This document shows positions 59,301-63,564 of a DNA stretch of 64,000 nt, piece after piece. The translations under genes and the position numbers were made by a program. Every line of letters starts with the position of its first letter. Positions within the stretch are counted from its first letter, which is position 1. The notes below the pieces were generated by a model, which was not told the DNA's origin, ran no database searches, and saw nothing but the letters and a program-made list of their open reading frames with translations. The stretch is taken from assembly GCA_013396525.1 (NCBI GenBank), contig VWYX01000399.1, forward strand, positions 646,758 to 710,757. Direction: 5' to 3'. The DNA comes from Chaetorhynchus papuensis. Taxonomy: Eukaryota > Chordata > Aves > Passeriformes > Rhipiduridae.

Positions 59301-60804
59301 AAGATTGCTCCTAATCATATTCTTTAACAGATACAGTACTTGTTAACAGCAGCAGAATTTCTGATCAGACAAAGAATGAGGAGAGAATCAGTCTGAGACT
59401 TAGGAAATACTGTGGCATGGTTCCATTCTGCCTTACACCAGAATTACACTATTGGCATAATTTGCACAGTCAAAGGTCAATGTATTTGAGTTGACAGTGC
59501 AGGAAATTAAGAGAAGCAGTAAGAAGCAGAAAGGCACTTTTCCTGAATTCCTGAATTCACCTCTGCTCATGTGGAAAAGTAATTTTTCTCCTTTCCACAT
59601 ATTGGCTTTTTAAACTCTATATTCAGGTTGATCTTTCTCTGATTTCCTGGCACCTTCTTGTATCTGTTTTTCCAGTATATCACATCACTGGAAAGGGTTC
59701 AGTAAAGTTCCATGTCTTCTAAAGAGGCACAAATTCAGAATTTATTTAGTTTAGTCCTCTGCCAAATAATGAACAATGTGTTTTTTGGGGGGACTGCACC
59801 ACAGAACCTCCATGCTGTAGGCACCATGCACAGTCCTGTTCCACTTTGTGTTCTGCCCTGGGAAGGCAGCTCAGAGCATGAGGCTGGAAGGGAGCACCAG
59901 CCTTTTCTCCCCATAACCCCACATCAATTCCAGATAACAGGGCTGGCTGTTTTCACATGGATTTACACACGGATTTACACACGGCTTCAGTTCTTAGAAC
60001 CTGGAGCTTCTATTCTTGAAGGAGTTCCAAGAGATTGAGAAGAAAAGTGCAAGAAGTGTTACAGTGCTGTGGCTGGCCTGTTTTCTCCTCAGCTGCTGAG
60101 TGCAGAGTCGGCAGGAGCCCGACACAAAAGCCTCCTCAAGTTGCCACTGCAGTTCAGACAGAAGGTGTTGATCCTGACACTGATCGAGACGTGGTGAGTC
60201 CTTGGACTGTGCCTGAGGATATCCAAAGAATCCTTGAAGATACTCATGACTCCATGTTTCAGGTAGAGTACCTACTTACGCTATAAACTATTTGATACTT
60301 GCCATTTAACACTTTGATTACTTCTGCTTTATTTAAAATGTGGTTCTCTATTCAAAACACGTGGGTGAGATAAATAATGCATCACATAAATGATGGGGCT
60401 TCAGCAGAACTACAGTTTTTCTTCACAAGCAAAGTCATTCTTGTGAGCCTTGAAACTGAATGTTCTTTTTAAAAACTGCATAGGCACATTGCCTGTCCAG
60501 GAAACAGGCACCAGTGGCAGAGCATAAACAGGAAAAGAGATTGCATTTGTTGCAGAATAATCAGACACATAACTTGATTTGAACATGTTTTAAAAGAGTG
60601 GGATCACTTCTGCTGTCCATGAATGATGCACAATGATCACTTCATCTTCTCTTTCCCCAACAGGCCTCTGCAGTGCATGGCATGAGTTTCTCTCCTCTTG
60701 GCAGTATCAACATGGACAGTGTTTCTGAAAGCACAGGAAGCATCCTCAGCAAGCTGGACTGGAATGCAGTTGAGGCTATGATAGCAGATGTGGAAGACAA
60801 GTGA
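4525..60804 (+). CDS. CPLANE1: CPLANE1 gene: ciliogenesis and planar polarity effector 1, 51 coding exons, 3164 aa
   Basis: CPLANE1 is a large scaffold of the CPLANE complex (with INTU, FUZ, WDPCP and RSG1). It acts at basal bodies in recruitment of intraflagellar transport proteins, primary cilium assembly and planar polarity; human loss causes Joubert syndrome 17 and orofaciodigital syndrome VI. Hand-joined exons give one open frame of 9495 nt including stop, against about 3197 residues in human. The N-terminal ~450 residues (exons 2-10) look like a WD-repeat/beta-propeller region, with short motifs such as GELFLWNKD. The middle is mostly helical (exons 12-24). Residues about 1800-2600 are polar and probably disordered. 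A conserved helical segment with LisH-like spacing follows near 2845-2880, then a basic helix and an acidic C-terminus ending in WNAVEAMIADVEDK. The ATG at 4525 is preceded by an in-frame TAA at 4498. Identification rests on remembered family sequence, not a database search. Confidence 0.95.
5408..5543 (+). CDS. CPLANE1: CPLANE1 exon 3
   Basis: Acceptor tcaatag, donor g|gttaag; ends in phase 1. Residues about 28-73 include the conserved strand INEINLASGKTKKK and LLKNVVVLTTS, the first blades of the presumed N-terminal propeller. Confidence 0.93.
5736..5855 (+). CDS. CPLANE1: CPLANE1 exon 4
   Basis: Acceptor aacacag, donor GAAG|gtaggt. Codes residues about 73-113 with AWLAGILTTGELFLWNKD, a WD-repeat-like strand pair that is nearly invariant in the family. 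Confidence 0.94.
6677..6897 (+). CDS. CPLANE1: CPLANE1 exon 5
   Basis: Acceptor ccctccag, donor GAG|gtaaaa, phase 0 at the end. Encodes residues about 113-186, including LYLYVSGDGRKVLL and the WD-like CVFLWE. A downstream stop in the unspliced frame confirms that the donor is needed. Confidence 0.93.
7244..7350 (+). CDS. CPLANE1: CPLANE1 exon 6
   Basis: Acceptor ttttacag, donor TTAG|gtaagc, ends in phase 2. Residues about 187-222, with VLGDCCLCAFVFYSGDCL and RWHEN as conserved anchors. Confidence 0.93.
8251..8272 (+). repeat. Short (TGTC)n microsatellite in intron 6
   Basis: About five tandem TGTC units are seen. Confidence 0.85.
8470..8735 (-). mobile_element. CR1 LINE 3'-end fragment, antisense, in intron 6
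   Basis: Begins 'gatcacagaatggtttgg' and continues with the 'cctgccatgggcagg' block typical of reverse-complemented CR1 3' ends. It is degenerate towards the right, so that boundary is approximate. Confidence 0.75.
8887..8916. other. Assembly gap (30 N) in intron 6
   Basis: Thirty N bases lie in intron 6. Exons 6 and 7 join in the expected phase and match the family without a missing piece, so no coding sequence appears lost. Confidence 0.97.
9016..9172 (+). CDS. CPLANE1: CPLANE1 exon 7
   Basis: Acceptor gctattcag, donor AAAG|gtatgt, ends in phase 0. Residues about 222-274, with the conserved QQTCSL, VKSRGALL and an alternation of strand-like hydrophobics. Confidence 0.93.
9940..10043 (+). 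CDS. CPLANE1: CPLANE1 exon 8
   Basis: Acceptor tctttctag, donor TCAG|gtcagt, ends in phase 2. Residues about 275-309 encode LFLNTLNFVTVSGSLKGC, a propeller-like strand region. Confidence 0.93.
10186..10368 (+). CDS. CPLANE1: CPLANE1 exon 9
   Basis: Acceptor ccaatttag, donor ACAG|gtaaaa. Residues about 309-370 include SYWVGDMCWTPDS, LKRGSL and GELLTLIASGC, the best WD/propeller signatures of the protein, ending FIPFHPLITYR. Confidence 0.94.
11742..11991 (+). CDS. CPLANE1: CPLANE1 exon 10
   Basis: Acceptor attttag, donor CAGG|gtaggg, ends in phase 0. Residues about 370-453, with the conserved DLMRQRFSV, LPYLIVSDGYMITLLRF and RSLLLDATQ. It probably closes the N-terminal propeller. Confidence 0.93.
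12962..13114 (+). CDS. CPLANE1: CPLANE1 exon 11
   Basis: Acceptor ttcttttag, donor ACTG|gtactt; 51 whole codons, residues about 454-504. It is Ser/Lys rich with LRSLMSLKASLL conserved in the family. Confidence 0.9.
13410..13765 (-). mobile_element. CR1 LINE 3' end, antisense, in intron 11
   Basis: Reverse-complemented CR1 3' region from 'catagaatggtttgtgttgg' through the 'aacaccttccactagacca' and 'aagaatttctgcctaa' blocks to the 'taaggtctctctgg' block. Confidence 0.88.
14305..14350 (+). repeat. (CT)n microsatellite, 45 nt upstream of exon 12
   Basis: A nearly pure CT dinucleotide run, broken at the right end by two GT steps. It lies just upstream of the exon 12 acceptor at 14394 and may contribute to its polypyrimidine tract. 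Confidence 0.95.
14395..15152 (+). CDS. CPLANE1: CPLANE1 exon 12 (long, 758 nt)
   Basis: Acceptor gatttag, donor AAAG|gtatga, ends in phase 2. Residues about 505-757. It starts with an acidic segment (DHEEESDSEK) and continues into helical sequence with two hydrophobic stretches (NYTVNCIIHFFSIVQF and LLACFCLLKMV). These may be the segments annotated as possible membrane spans in the human protein; a soluble helical fold is equally likely. Confidence 0.93.
15170..16150 (+). mobile_element. CR1 LINE, 5'-truncated, sense orientation, in intron 12
   Basis: Contains reverse-transcriptase-derived coding sequence (YLDFTKAFD motif near 15315) with several stops, then the CR1 3' UTR ending near 'cctaagtggttcttcatga'. 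It starts about 20 nt after the exon 12 donor. Its 3' half is the near-complement of the antisense copy at 20577-21960, so both belong to the same subfamily. Confidence 0.88.
17507..17691 (+). CDS. CPLANE1: CPLANE1 exon 13
   Basis: Acceptor gaattacag, donor CTG|gttagt, phase 1 at the end. Residues about 757-819 encode LTVLWQLLYKKVVWYQVQL and a basic linker, both conserved. Confidence 0.93.
18432..18512 (+). CDS. CPLANE1: CPLANE1 exon 14
   Basis: Acceptor tttttatag, donor AAAG|gtaagg. Residues about 819-846 encode GEEQFLLGSYRECVDIWKRSL, the start of a helical-repeat-like segment resembling TPR helices. Confidence 0.93.
19354..19518 (+). CDS. CPLANE1: CPLANE1 exon 15
   Basis: Acceptor tttatgcag, donor TCTG|gtatgt. 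Residues about 846-901, with RRYYLAILFCHLYQYN and AQGLCDHLVREIL conserved; helical. Confidence 0.94.
20250..20423 (+). CDS. CPLANE1: CPLANE1 exon 16
   Basis: Acceptor ttttttag, donor CAAG|gtatct. Residues about 901-959 with AMAVIRSMARFMAAYF, an amphipathic helix conserved in the family. Confidence 0.93.
20577..21960 (-). mobile_element. CR1 LINE, antisense, internally deleted, in intron 16
   Basis: The plus strand starts with the reverse-complemented CR1 3' end ('gcagataggatcatttagg') and proceeds through the 3' UTR into ORF2-derived sequence, ending near 'aacaagtag' at about 21950. Compared with the sense copy at 15170 it lacks part of the reverse transcriptase region near 21310-21390. Stops in every frame. 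Confidence 0.88.
23257..23485 (+). CDS. CPLANE1: CPLANE1 exon 17
   Basis: Acceptor catgtcacag, donor CAAG|gtaaat, phase 2 at the end. Residues about 959-1035, with VWTAEYALDLFFIGGLIPEA and LGDWKLSVSIGLA, among the best-conserved parts of the middle region. Confidence 0.95.
23733..23866 (+). CDS. CPLANE1: CPLANE1 exon 18
   Basis: Acceptor actttcag, donor ACAG|gtacgt. Residues about 1035-1080, with FQEKLQSLLGQP and ending KYKKFT, as in the family. Confidence 0.92.
24245..24760. repeat. GC- and CACA-rich island of unknown origin in intron 18
   Basis: This half-kilobase differs sharply in composition from the AT-rich intron. It is rich in scattered CACA/ACAC runs, and the motif CAGTATCTGG occurs twice about 160 bp apart (near 24458 and 24616). 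Long open frames exist on both strands but have no protein-like character. It may be a degenerate minisatellite or an unrecognised mobile-element fragment. Confidence 0.5.
25318..25535 (+). CDS. CPLANE1: CPLANE1 exon 19
   Basis: Acceptor ttttatag, donor GAA|gtaagt, phase 0. Residues about 1080-1152, with DPIEEEDAD, MADVDILSETFQLL and the proline-rich YLPAPPLYCPQPA, all strongly conserved. Confidence 0.95.
25799..25963 (+). CDS. CPLANE1: CPLANE1 exon 20
   Basis: Acceptor cattttcag, donor AAA|gtaaac; 55 whole codons, residues about 1153-1207, with RQKVSGVLQRIILLLRAA and QLKWARKVMQK conserved. Confidence 0.94.
27004..27142 (+). CDS. CPLANE1: CPLANE1 exon 21
   Basis: Acceptor tttttatag, donor TTAG|gtctgt, phase 1. 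Residues about 1208-1254 begin IRMKGSLPSLSPFP, conserved; the middle is bird-divergent. Confidence 0.92.
27487..27596 (+). CDS. CPLANE1: CPLANE1 exon 22
   Basis: Acceptor tattgtag, donor CAAG|gtaatt, phase 0. Residues about 1254-1290 encode FREFCALCWMFHVREKLS, a family hallmark. Confidence 0.94.
28666..28827 (+). CDS. CPLANE1: CPLANE1 exon 23
   Basis: Acceptor ttttttag, donor AAAG|gtaaaa; 54 whole codons, residues about 1291-1344, with VEHCL, VEWACRMLPF and ILSLLGELPPI conserved. Confidence 0.95.
28990..29098 (+). CDS. CPLANE1: CPLANE1 exon 24
   Basis: Acceptor ttcttgtag, donor AAAG|gtaatg, phase 1. Residues about 1345-1381 encode VAEIFVKAFPNPEDIRV, highly conserved. Confidence 0.95.
29452..29758 (+). 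CDS. CPLANE1: CPLANE1 exon 25 (NAGNAG acceptor; may start at 29449)
   Basis: The acceptor reads ttcagtag. Using the distal AG gives K-G-P as in the human protein, while the proximal one adds a Val. Donor CAAG|gtatga, phase 2. Residues about 1381-1483, with EEMMSVV, INIWEPVEE and DRFSLGT conserved, then an acidic Thr/Ser-rich stretch. Confidence 0.93.
30192..31119 (+). CDS. CPLANE1: CPLANE1 exon 26 (longest exon, 928 nt)
   Basis: Acceptor gtcttacag, donor TAAG|gtaaga, phase 0. Residues about 1483-1792, with the strongly conserved GAWEFERDDDEYVRFLELFLSYVLERDL, shown here only in part (WEFERDDDEY), then ELNSLFFDVHTTLKRRQ and later LVEWMIRWSDKRLL. The segment between (about 1590-1690) is divergent and probably disordered. 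Confidence 0.95.
32295..32458 (+). CDS. CPLANE1: CPLANE1 exon 27
   Basis: Acceptor attaatag, donor TGGG|gtaatt, phase 2. Residues about 1793-1847, acidic and Ser-rich, probably disordered. Accepted on splice sites, phase and position rather than strong conservation. Confidence 0.82.
33487..33620 (+). CDS. CPLANE1: CPLANE1 exon 28
   Basis: Acceptor ttaccag, donor CAAG|gtttgt, phase 1. Residues about 1847-1892, Lys/Glu-rich linker. Supported by phase fit and open frame. Confidence 0.82.
34190..34272 (+). CDS. CPLANE1: CPLANE1 exon 29 (GC donor)
   Basis: Acceptor ttttgtag, donor AAAAG|gcaagt, a textbook GC-AG-type donor; phase 0. Residues about 1892-1919. The nearest alternatives with GT do not keep a sensible frame before the CR1 insertion that starts 11-12 nt downstream. 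Confidence 0.8.
34284..36510 (-). mobile_element. CR1 LINE, antisense, about 2.2 kb with reverse transcriptase region missing, in intron 29
   Basis: The plus strand begins with the reverse-complemented CR1 3' end ('cacagaatcatcagag') and runs through the 3' UTR to about 34880. It then jumps to sequence of the endonuclease region (revcomp near 35405-35450 reads like the G-[DN]-[FS]-x-H-P-x-I-C-W motif) and on to the ORF1/5' side. The central reverse transcriptase part is absent, so this is either one internally deleted copy or two nested ones. Confidence 0.82.
37351..37430 (+). CDS. CPLANE1: CPLANE1 exon 30 (NAGNAG acceptor; may start at 37348)
   Basis: The acceptor reads ttcagcag, allowing an optional Gln. 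Donor ATAT|gtaagg, phase 2. Residues about 1920-1946, very acidic and Lys-rich (SPEEDQ, EKKAEQN). It joins exon 31 directly in frame. Confidence 0.8.
38301..38369 (+). CDS. CPLANE1: CPLANE1 exon 31
   Basis: Acceptor cctttatag, donor CTAG|gtaaga, phase 2. Residues about 1946-1969 encode VTEVVTSAISHSFSS, recognisable in the family. Confidence 0.85.
39870..40059 (+). CDS. CPLANE1: CPLANE1 exon 32 (NAGNAG acceptor; may start at 39867)
   Basis: The acceptor reads cttaagtag; the proximal choice adds one Ser. Donor TCAG|gtgaga, phase 0. Residues about 1969-2032: Ser-rich, then the helix VRQMLQDEMFKLVQ. Confidence 0.85.
40667..40924 (+). CDS. CPLANE1: CPLANE1 exon 33
   Basis: Acceptor tattcag, donor AAAG|gtaggt; 86 codons, residues about 2033-2118. 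Starts LQQINFMSLMQIVQSSF, highly conserved, followed by a Gln/Ser-rich disordered tail. Confidence 0.93.
41097..41831 (+). CDS. CPLANE1: CPLANE1 exon 34 (735 nt)
   Basis: Acceptor catttag, donor GAAG|gtactg; 245 codons, residues about 2119-2363. Pro/Ser-rich and low in predicted structure, with FPLLKLE, RPPPVPRVAW and IPLLHLQLDP as short conserved linear motifs that may bind partners. Confidence 0.93.
42725..42891 (+). CDS. CPLANE1: CPLANE1 exon 35 (GC donor)
   Basis: Acceptor ctctcttag, donor AAAAAG|gcaagc, phase 2. Residues about 2364-2419, with APKLIPFQDLIAFEQ. A GT at 42910-42911 (AAA|gtggaa) is also phase-compatible but a poor donor match; the GC site is preferred. Confidence 0.83.
44073..44202 (+). 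CDS. CPLANE1: CPLANE1 exon 36
   Basis: Acceptor ttttgacag, donor TGGG|gtatag, phase 0. Residues about 2419-2462: a strongly basic run (KKRRNKKQQKEKED) followed by KPSVSFRPDDSIISISDT, conserved. The basic run could act as a nuclear localisation or membrane/RNA contact signal. Confidence 0.9.
45015..45069 (+). CDS. CPLANE1: CPLANE1 exon 37 (55 nt, GC donor)
   Basis: Acceptor tatattag, donor ATGG|gcaagt, phase 1. Residues about 2463-2481. Without it, exon 36 (phase 0) cannot join exon 38 (phase 1), and the only nearby GT would put exon 38 into a frame that stops. This makes it a well-supported GC-AG intron. Confidence 0.85.
46172..46291 (+). CDS. CPLANE1: CPLANE1 exon 38
   Basis: Acceptor cattttag, donor ACAG|gtaatc, phase 1. 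Residues about 2481-2521 encode AMEKASTVSADLHYLASVGKK and ETQDASTNTHP, conserved. Confidence 0.92.
46764..46859 (+). CDS. CPLANE1: CPLANE1 exon 39
   Basis: Acceptor T-run then caatcaag, donor TCAG|gtgtgg, phase 1. Residues about 2521-2553, polar and Ser/Gly-rich. Accepted because phases fit on both sides and the frame is open; conservation is weak. Confidence 0.75.
47514..47626 (+). CDS. CPLANE1: CPLANE1 exon 40
   Basis: Acceptor cttgtag, donor TTTG|gttagt, phase 0. Residues about 2553-2590 encode LPDMYLNLSFPTE and PSFLSDAPDL, conserved. Confidence 0.92.
47876..48074 (+). CDS. CPLANE1: CPLANE1 exon 41
   Basis: Acceptor ttgtttag, donor CAAG|gtaaac, phase 1. Residues about 2591-2657 with VSVIDIEDSDILNNLP, ESEEEI and AASVTNAIPPEVL; very strongly conserved and a good anchor for the family call. 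Confidence 0.95.
48341..48582 (+). CDS. CPLANE1: CPLANE1 exon 42
   Basis: Acceptor attttaag, donor AATG|gtgagt, phase 0. Residues about 2657-2737; the end (MQLQTLQNIIENMEQDFRNS) is a probable coiled coil. Confidence 0.9.
48695..48695. other. Single ambiguous base (n) in intron 42
   Basis: One unresolved base at the edge of a TATA-rich low-complexity stretch (48700-48790); not in coding sequence. Confidence 0.97.
49928..50021 (+). CDS. CPLANE1: CPLANE1 exon 43
   Basis: Acceptor acttacag, donor GCTG|gtatgt, phase 1. Residues about 2738-2769, LVKLIEDFEMAADSDF continuing the coiled coil, then an Ala-rich turn. Confidence 0.92.
50676..50843 (+). CDS. CPLANE1: CPLANE1 exon 44
   Basis: Acceptor after an 18-T run then cacag, donor TCTG|gtataa, phase 1. 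Residues about 2769-2825, Ser/Pro-rich and poorly conserved. Confidence 0.87.
53518..53638 (+). CDS. CPLANE1: CPLANE1 exon 45 (LisH-like start)
   Basis: Acceptor ctcttcag, donor CCAG|gtaata, phase 2. Residues about 2825-2865, including DVTDVNDRVVES and LELGFAKTQIKKIS, matching the segment proposed as a LisH-type motif in the family. An AG 10 nt upstream is out of frame. Confidence 0.88.
54472..54637 (+). CDS. CPLANE1: CPLANE1 exon 46
   Basis: Acceptor tgccctcag, donor TGTG|gtaaaa, phase 0. Residues about 2865-2920: TEEERKEIQTWMKRKQKERM, a long charged helix that is a hallmark of the C-terminal conserved domain. Confidence 0.95.
56258..56319 (+). CDS. CPLANE1: CPLANE1 exon 47 (62 nt)
   Basis: Acceptor cttacacag, donor ACAA|gtaagt, phase 2. 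Residues about 2921-2941, charged helix (FQKEKEEKD) continuing exon 46. Confidence 0.9.
56754..56918 (+). CDS. CPLANE1: CPLANE1 exon 48
   Basis: Acceptor tctccacag, donor CAGG|gtaacg, phase 2. Residues about 2941-2996 encode LLSEHHSIRISQALSLMNEML, conserved, then a basic Ser-rich tail. Confidence 0.94.
57190..57385 (+). mobile_element. CR1 LINE 3' end, sense, in intron 48
   Basis: Reads 'aaagggtggttagacattgg' then 'gctgcccagggagctggtgg' and ends near 'aacttaatgattctgtgag', the sense CR1 3' terminus. The left boundary is approximate. Confidence 0.85.
58236..58348 (+). CDS. CPLANE1: CPLANE1 exon 49
   Basis: Acceptor ttgttgtag, donor AGGG|gtaaga, phase 1. Residues about 2996-3034 with KPGFGQKVHHF, nearly invariant in the family. 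Confidence 0.94.
58686..58769 (+). CDS. CPLANE1: CPLANE1 exon 50
   Basis: Acceptor ctttccag, donor CACT|gtaagt, phase 1. Residues about 3034-3062, basic (KLLQKSTSRRRLRN). Confidence 0.86.
60093..60262 (+). CDS. CPLANE1: CPLANE1 exon 51
   Basis: Acceptor tctcctcag, donor TCAG|gtagag, phase 0. Residues about 3062-3118; starts SAECRVGRSP and ends with VPEDIQRILEDTHDSMFQ. Confidence 0.9.
60664..60804 (+). CDS. CPLANE1: CPLANE1 exon 52 (last coding exon with stop)
   Basis: Acceptor cccaacag; 46 codons then TGA at 60802-60804. Encodes the C-terminus, with VSESTGSILSKLDWNAVEAMIADVEDK, of which LDWNAVEAMIADVE is the conserved end helix. Confidence 0.95.
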   Translation, partial: ASAVHGMSFSPLGSINMDSVSESTGSILSKLDWNAVEAMIADVEDK

Positions 60805-61230
60805 AAAGTTCTCAGCCACTGTGTTCTTCCAAACAGTTGCTGGTGTTTGGTTTTGTTTTTTAAAAATAGCAGTTGTTCTGCTTAAAATGGATTGAGGCCT
60901 GCATTGGTTTCCTTCTTAAGCAGCATGGAAACTCTGACTGTTTCCAGTCTTGCCTAGATGAAGCTGAATTCCTTAACATGTAGTTTGCTTTCCGTATGTC
61001 TTCAGGTCAAGAAGAACTAAAAGTAGTTGGTAAAGGCAGACCCACATTCTTAAAGAGATCTGGGTCAGCTGCTTTACACAGAAACATATGTAAACACAAA
61101 AAATGTTACTTTTATTTTAAGAGCAACTGTTTTACTTTTGTATTTAATATTTAACATTATTATGAAGTTATTTTTGTAACATAAGGGTTGTGATAAACTG
61201 GTTTAATAAAAGTGATTTTATTAGTTTCTG
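60805..61230 (+). other. CPLANE1: CPLANE1 3' UTR
   Basis: AT-rich and free of repeats, it runs from the TGA to about 20 nt past the AATAAA. The 3' end is estimated from the signal position. Confidence 0.8.
61205..61210 (+). terminator. CPLANE1: CPLANE1 polyadenylation signal AATAAA
   Basis: A canonical AATAAA about 400 nt after the stop, followed by a T-rich stretch; no other canonical signal lies between them. Confidence 0.85.
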
Positions 61231-61700
61231 CGGTAAATGATTTACACATGTCGCACTATTAATTATTGCTGTGTACCACTAGGAATGTATGTGTACATGT
61301 GCACTACCCTCGTATTTTAAACCCAGCCTACTTGTGCAGTAGCTCTGAGAAATTGTAGAAGAGTTTGAATGATTGATAGAAAGAGGTACAAATAGTCAGA
61401 TATGAAAAATAGACTTTTATTAAGAAAGTCAGGCAGCAGTGTGAGACACAAAGGGCAAGTACTTACTGGGGTAAAAACAGTATCACTGTTCATCCGTCTA
61501 CAGGATGCTGCTGTTTATTTATTGCTCCAGCAACCTCCAGGGGTTTGTAGAAAAATTTCCAATGTGCTCAGCGACCATCAAGTTGTGGCAGTTTGAACCT
61601 TGTTCCCAACAGCTGTACTTTTTATTTTGTAGTGAAGAAATCTGAATTTTTGATGGAAGTCAAAGGTGCGTTAATTTCCAGTGATTAATTACTGTCACCG
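61231..61700. other. Intergenic DNA downstream of CPLANE1
   Basis: Nothing is recognised here apart from the last five bases (caccg, 61696-61700), which form the left target-duplication copy of the LTR. Confidence 0.6.
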
Positions 61701-62289
61701 TGTCCTGGGGTGGTGTTGTGAGGCCGCTTTATTCCTTACCCGCCCGCTCAGTGCCCCAGGGCTGTGGCTTCCAGCTGGGCGCGGGGGCGGGGCCAGACGT
61801 GAGGGGGCGGTAGAACGGCCGAGGCCAACGGGCCGGGGGGCTCGGGAGGGAGTGCGCCGGGAGCGCTGTGCTGCTCTTTGGGCCTTCTTTGTGTTCCAGA
61901 TAGCTGGGAAAAGGTTCTGCTGGGTTTTTTTCCCTGTCCGTTTTCCCTTCCCTTCCCCTTGCCTCACTGCCTCCCTTCCCTCCTCGCTGGTCCGGGGAGC
62001 CTCCAGGGGTGGCTCCGGCGGGCCCGCAGGGTGGGCCTCGCTGGTCCGAGGCTGGGTGTCTGTTCTCTCTCCAGGAATTTGTTGTATTTTGAGGTTTTGG
62101 GGTTTTTCCCCCTGTTCTACCCCGTTTGGTTTTGTGTTAATAAACAGTTTGTTTTAGTTTTTTCCCACTTTCACTTCTTGTGACCCATTTGTCTCATTGA
62201 CAGAGGAAAAGGGGAGGCCCTTTTCCCTTCGGAGGAGACACTCATTCCGGAGTGTTTCCTCCTGAAGTTTTGTTTCCAAAACCGAGACA
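61701..62289 (+). mobile_element. Solo LTR of an avian ERV-like element, GC-rich, plus orientation
   Basis: Starts TGTCCTGG and ends CCGAGACA, giving TGTC...GACA inverted ends. It has a very GC-rich front half (to about 62060) and an AATAAA at 62139-62144 followed by a T-rich tail. The flanks caccg (61696-61700) and caccc (62290-62294) match at four of five positions, consistent with a 5-bp target duplication. No retroviral coding sequence adjoins it. The reading frames inside have no protein character. Confidence 0.78.
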
Positions 62290-62509
62290 CACCCCAAACT
62301 GTAATAGTTAAAAACTCTAAACGTTTCCAAGTGGAGCTGCATCTTGGCAAACATCAAAAAATGAGGTTCAAAGGCTGTTACAGGATTAGACACATGTCAG
62401 GATAGATCTGACAGTGCCTGTAGGCTCAGAGGTCCAGCCTGGCTAAGTTTTTTAGCAGTTCTCAGAATCTGCATCAGCTTTTCTCCCAGGATTGACCAGA
62501 GTACAAAAC

Positions 62510-63220
62510 TCAATATTGGGTTTGGTTTAAATCATCTTTAAATGAAAGGGGCCAGTGCCTTGAGCCTATCCAAGCGTGAAACTGTGACTTTACCCAAAGT
62601 GTAATCCTCTGTTTCTCCAGAGAGGCAGCAAACAAATCATCACGAAGTACTTTCTGTTCCTTGTGGAAAAATACAGTGCAAAATTCTTGTTTAGCCAAGT
62701 GTGGCAATCTCCTTATGCCCACAGCCAGCTGTGAGAAGGAAGAGAAAGCAGTCAGTCCATTTCATTTTAACCGTGGTAAAGGAAATACTTTCTTGAAGTG
62801 CCTCCAGATCCACAGCATCACAAATCGTTAACACAAGGGCAAAGAGGGAGTTCAAAGACCTCCCAGTCAGGATGTCAGCACTGAACTCACATTTTGTCTG
62901 ACCTGGGCAGGCAGAGCTGCTCCTGCAAGAGCCACAGCAGTGACAAAAAACACCTGGGACACATGGGAGGATCATCAAGAGCAATCTCCTAACCAAGCTG
63001 CTGCCGAGGTCTCACAAAAATTTCTTTGCAATTTCTCTTCTGTGATGCTCATTTCAGTCCTTTCAGGGCTGAAGAGGAGGAAACTGTTTAGTATATCTTT
63101 TTCTGACAGAAGCAGGTAGTCATCTGAAATGGGTGAAATTTTGAAATTGACATTAAAAAACCCTTGAGGAGGTCTGCTGGCATAGAAGTTATGAGGATCA
63201 AACAAGTAAAAACCTGTTAA
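62510..63220 (-). other. Unidentified group of protein-like reading frames on the minus strand
   Basis: Three minus-strand segments read like protein: 62975-63220 (includes YLFDPHNFYASRPPQGF, preceded by an acceptor-like aatttaacag), 62780-62940 (includes ADILTGRSLNSLFALVL) and 62510-62727 (includes EQKVLRDDLFAASLEKQ, preceded by a strong cttctcacag acceptor). They are in different frames and no splice model with consistent phases could be made. They may be exons of an unknown gene, a decayed pseudogene, or chance. No homolog is recognised, and it is not NIPBL coding sequence as far as I can tell. Confidence 0.3.
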
Positions 63221-63564
63221 ATTATTGCAACCATTTAGAAAGATATTTTAGAAAGCTCATTTTCTCTAATGTCCTAGTTAAGGTAGTCAAAATAGAACTG
63301 TATTTGTATTTGCTAATCCAAACTGGTTTACAGTTTAATTGCCTTATACTTGCTTGACTTTTTAGGGTCAAAGTTTCTCTTGCAAAGGTGAAAGAGAAGT
63401 TGCTTATGTTCAAATGTGAAGGTTTAAGATTTTCCTCAAGCACCAAATCACAGAACTTGAAACTTTGGAAAAGGAGGAAGTTGGTAAATTTTCCATCTTT
63501 ATCCTGCCTGCCTCATTTTTGCCATCTCTTTCAGGTTTTTGTTGTTAATTTTTGGTGGTTTTTT

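Noticed and set aside
61681..62157. 158-codon plus frame downstream of CPLANE1
   Set aside because: It lies within the solo LTR and has no retroviral or cellular protein character.
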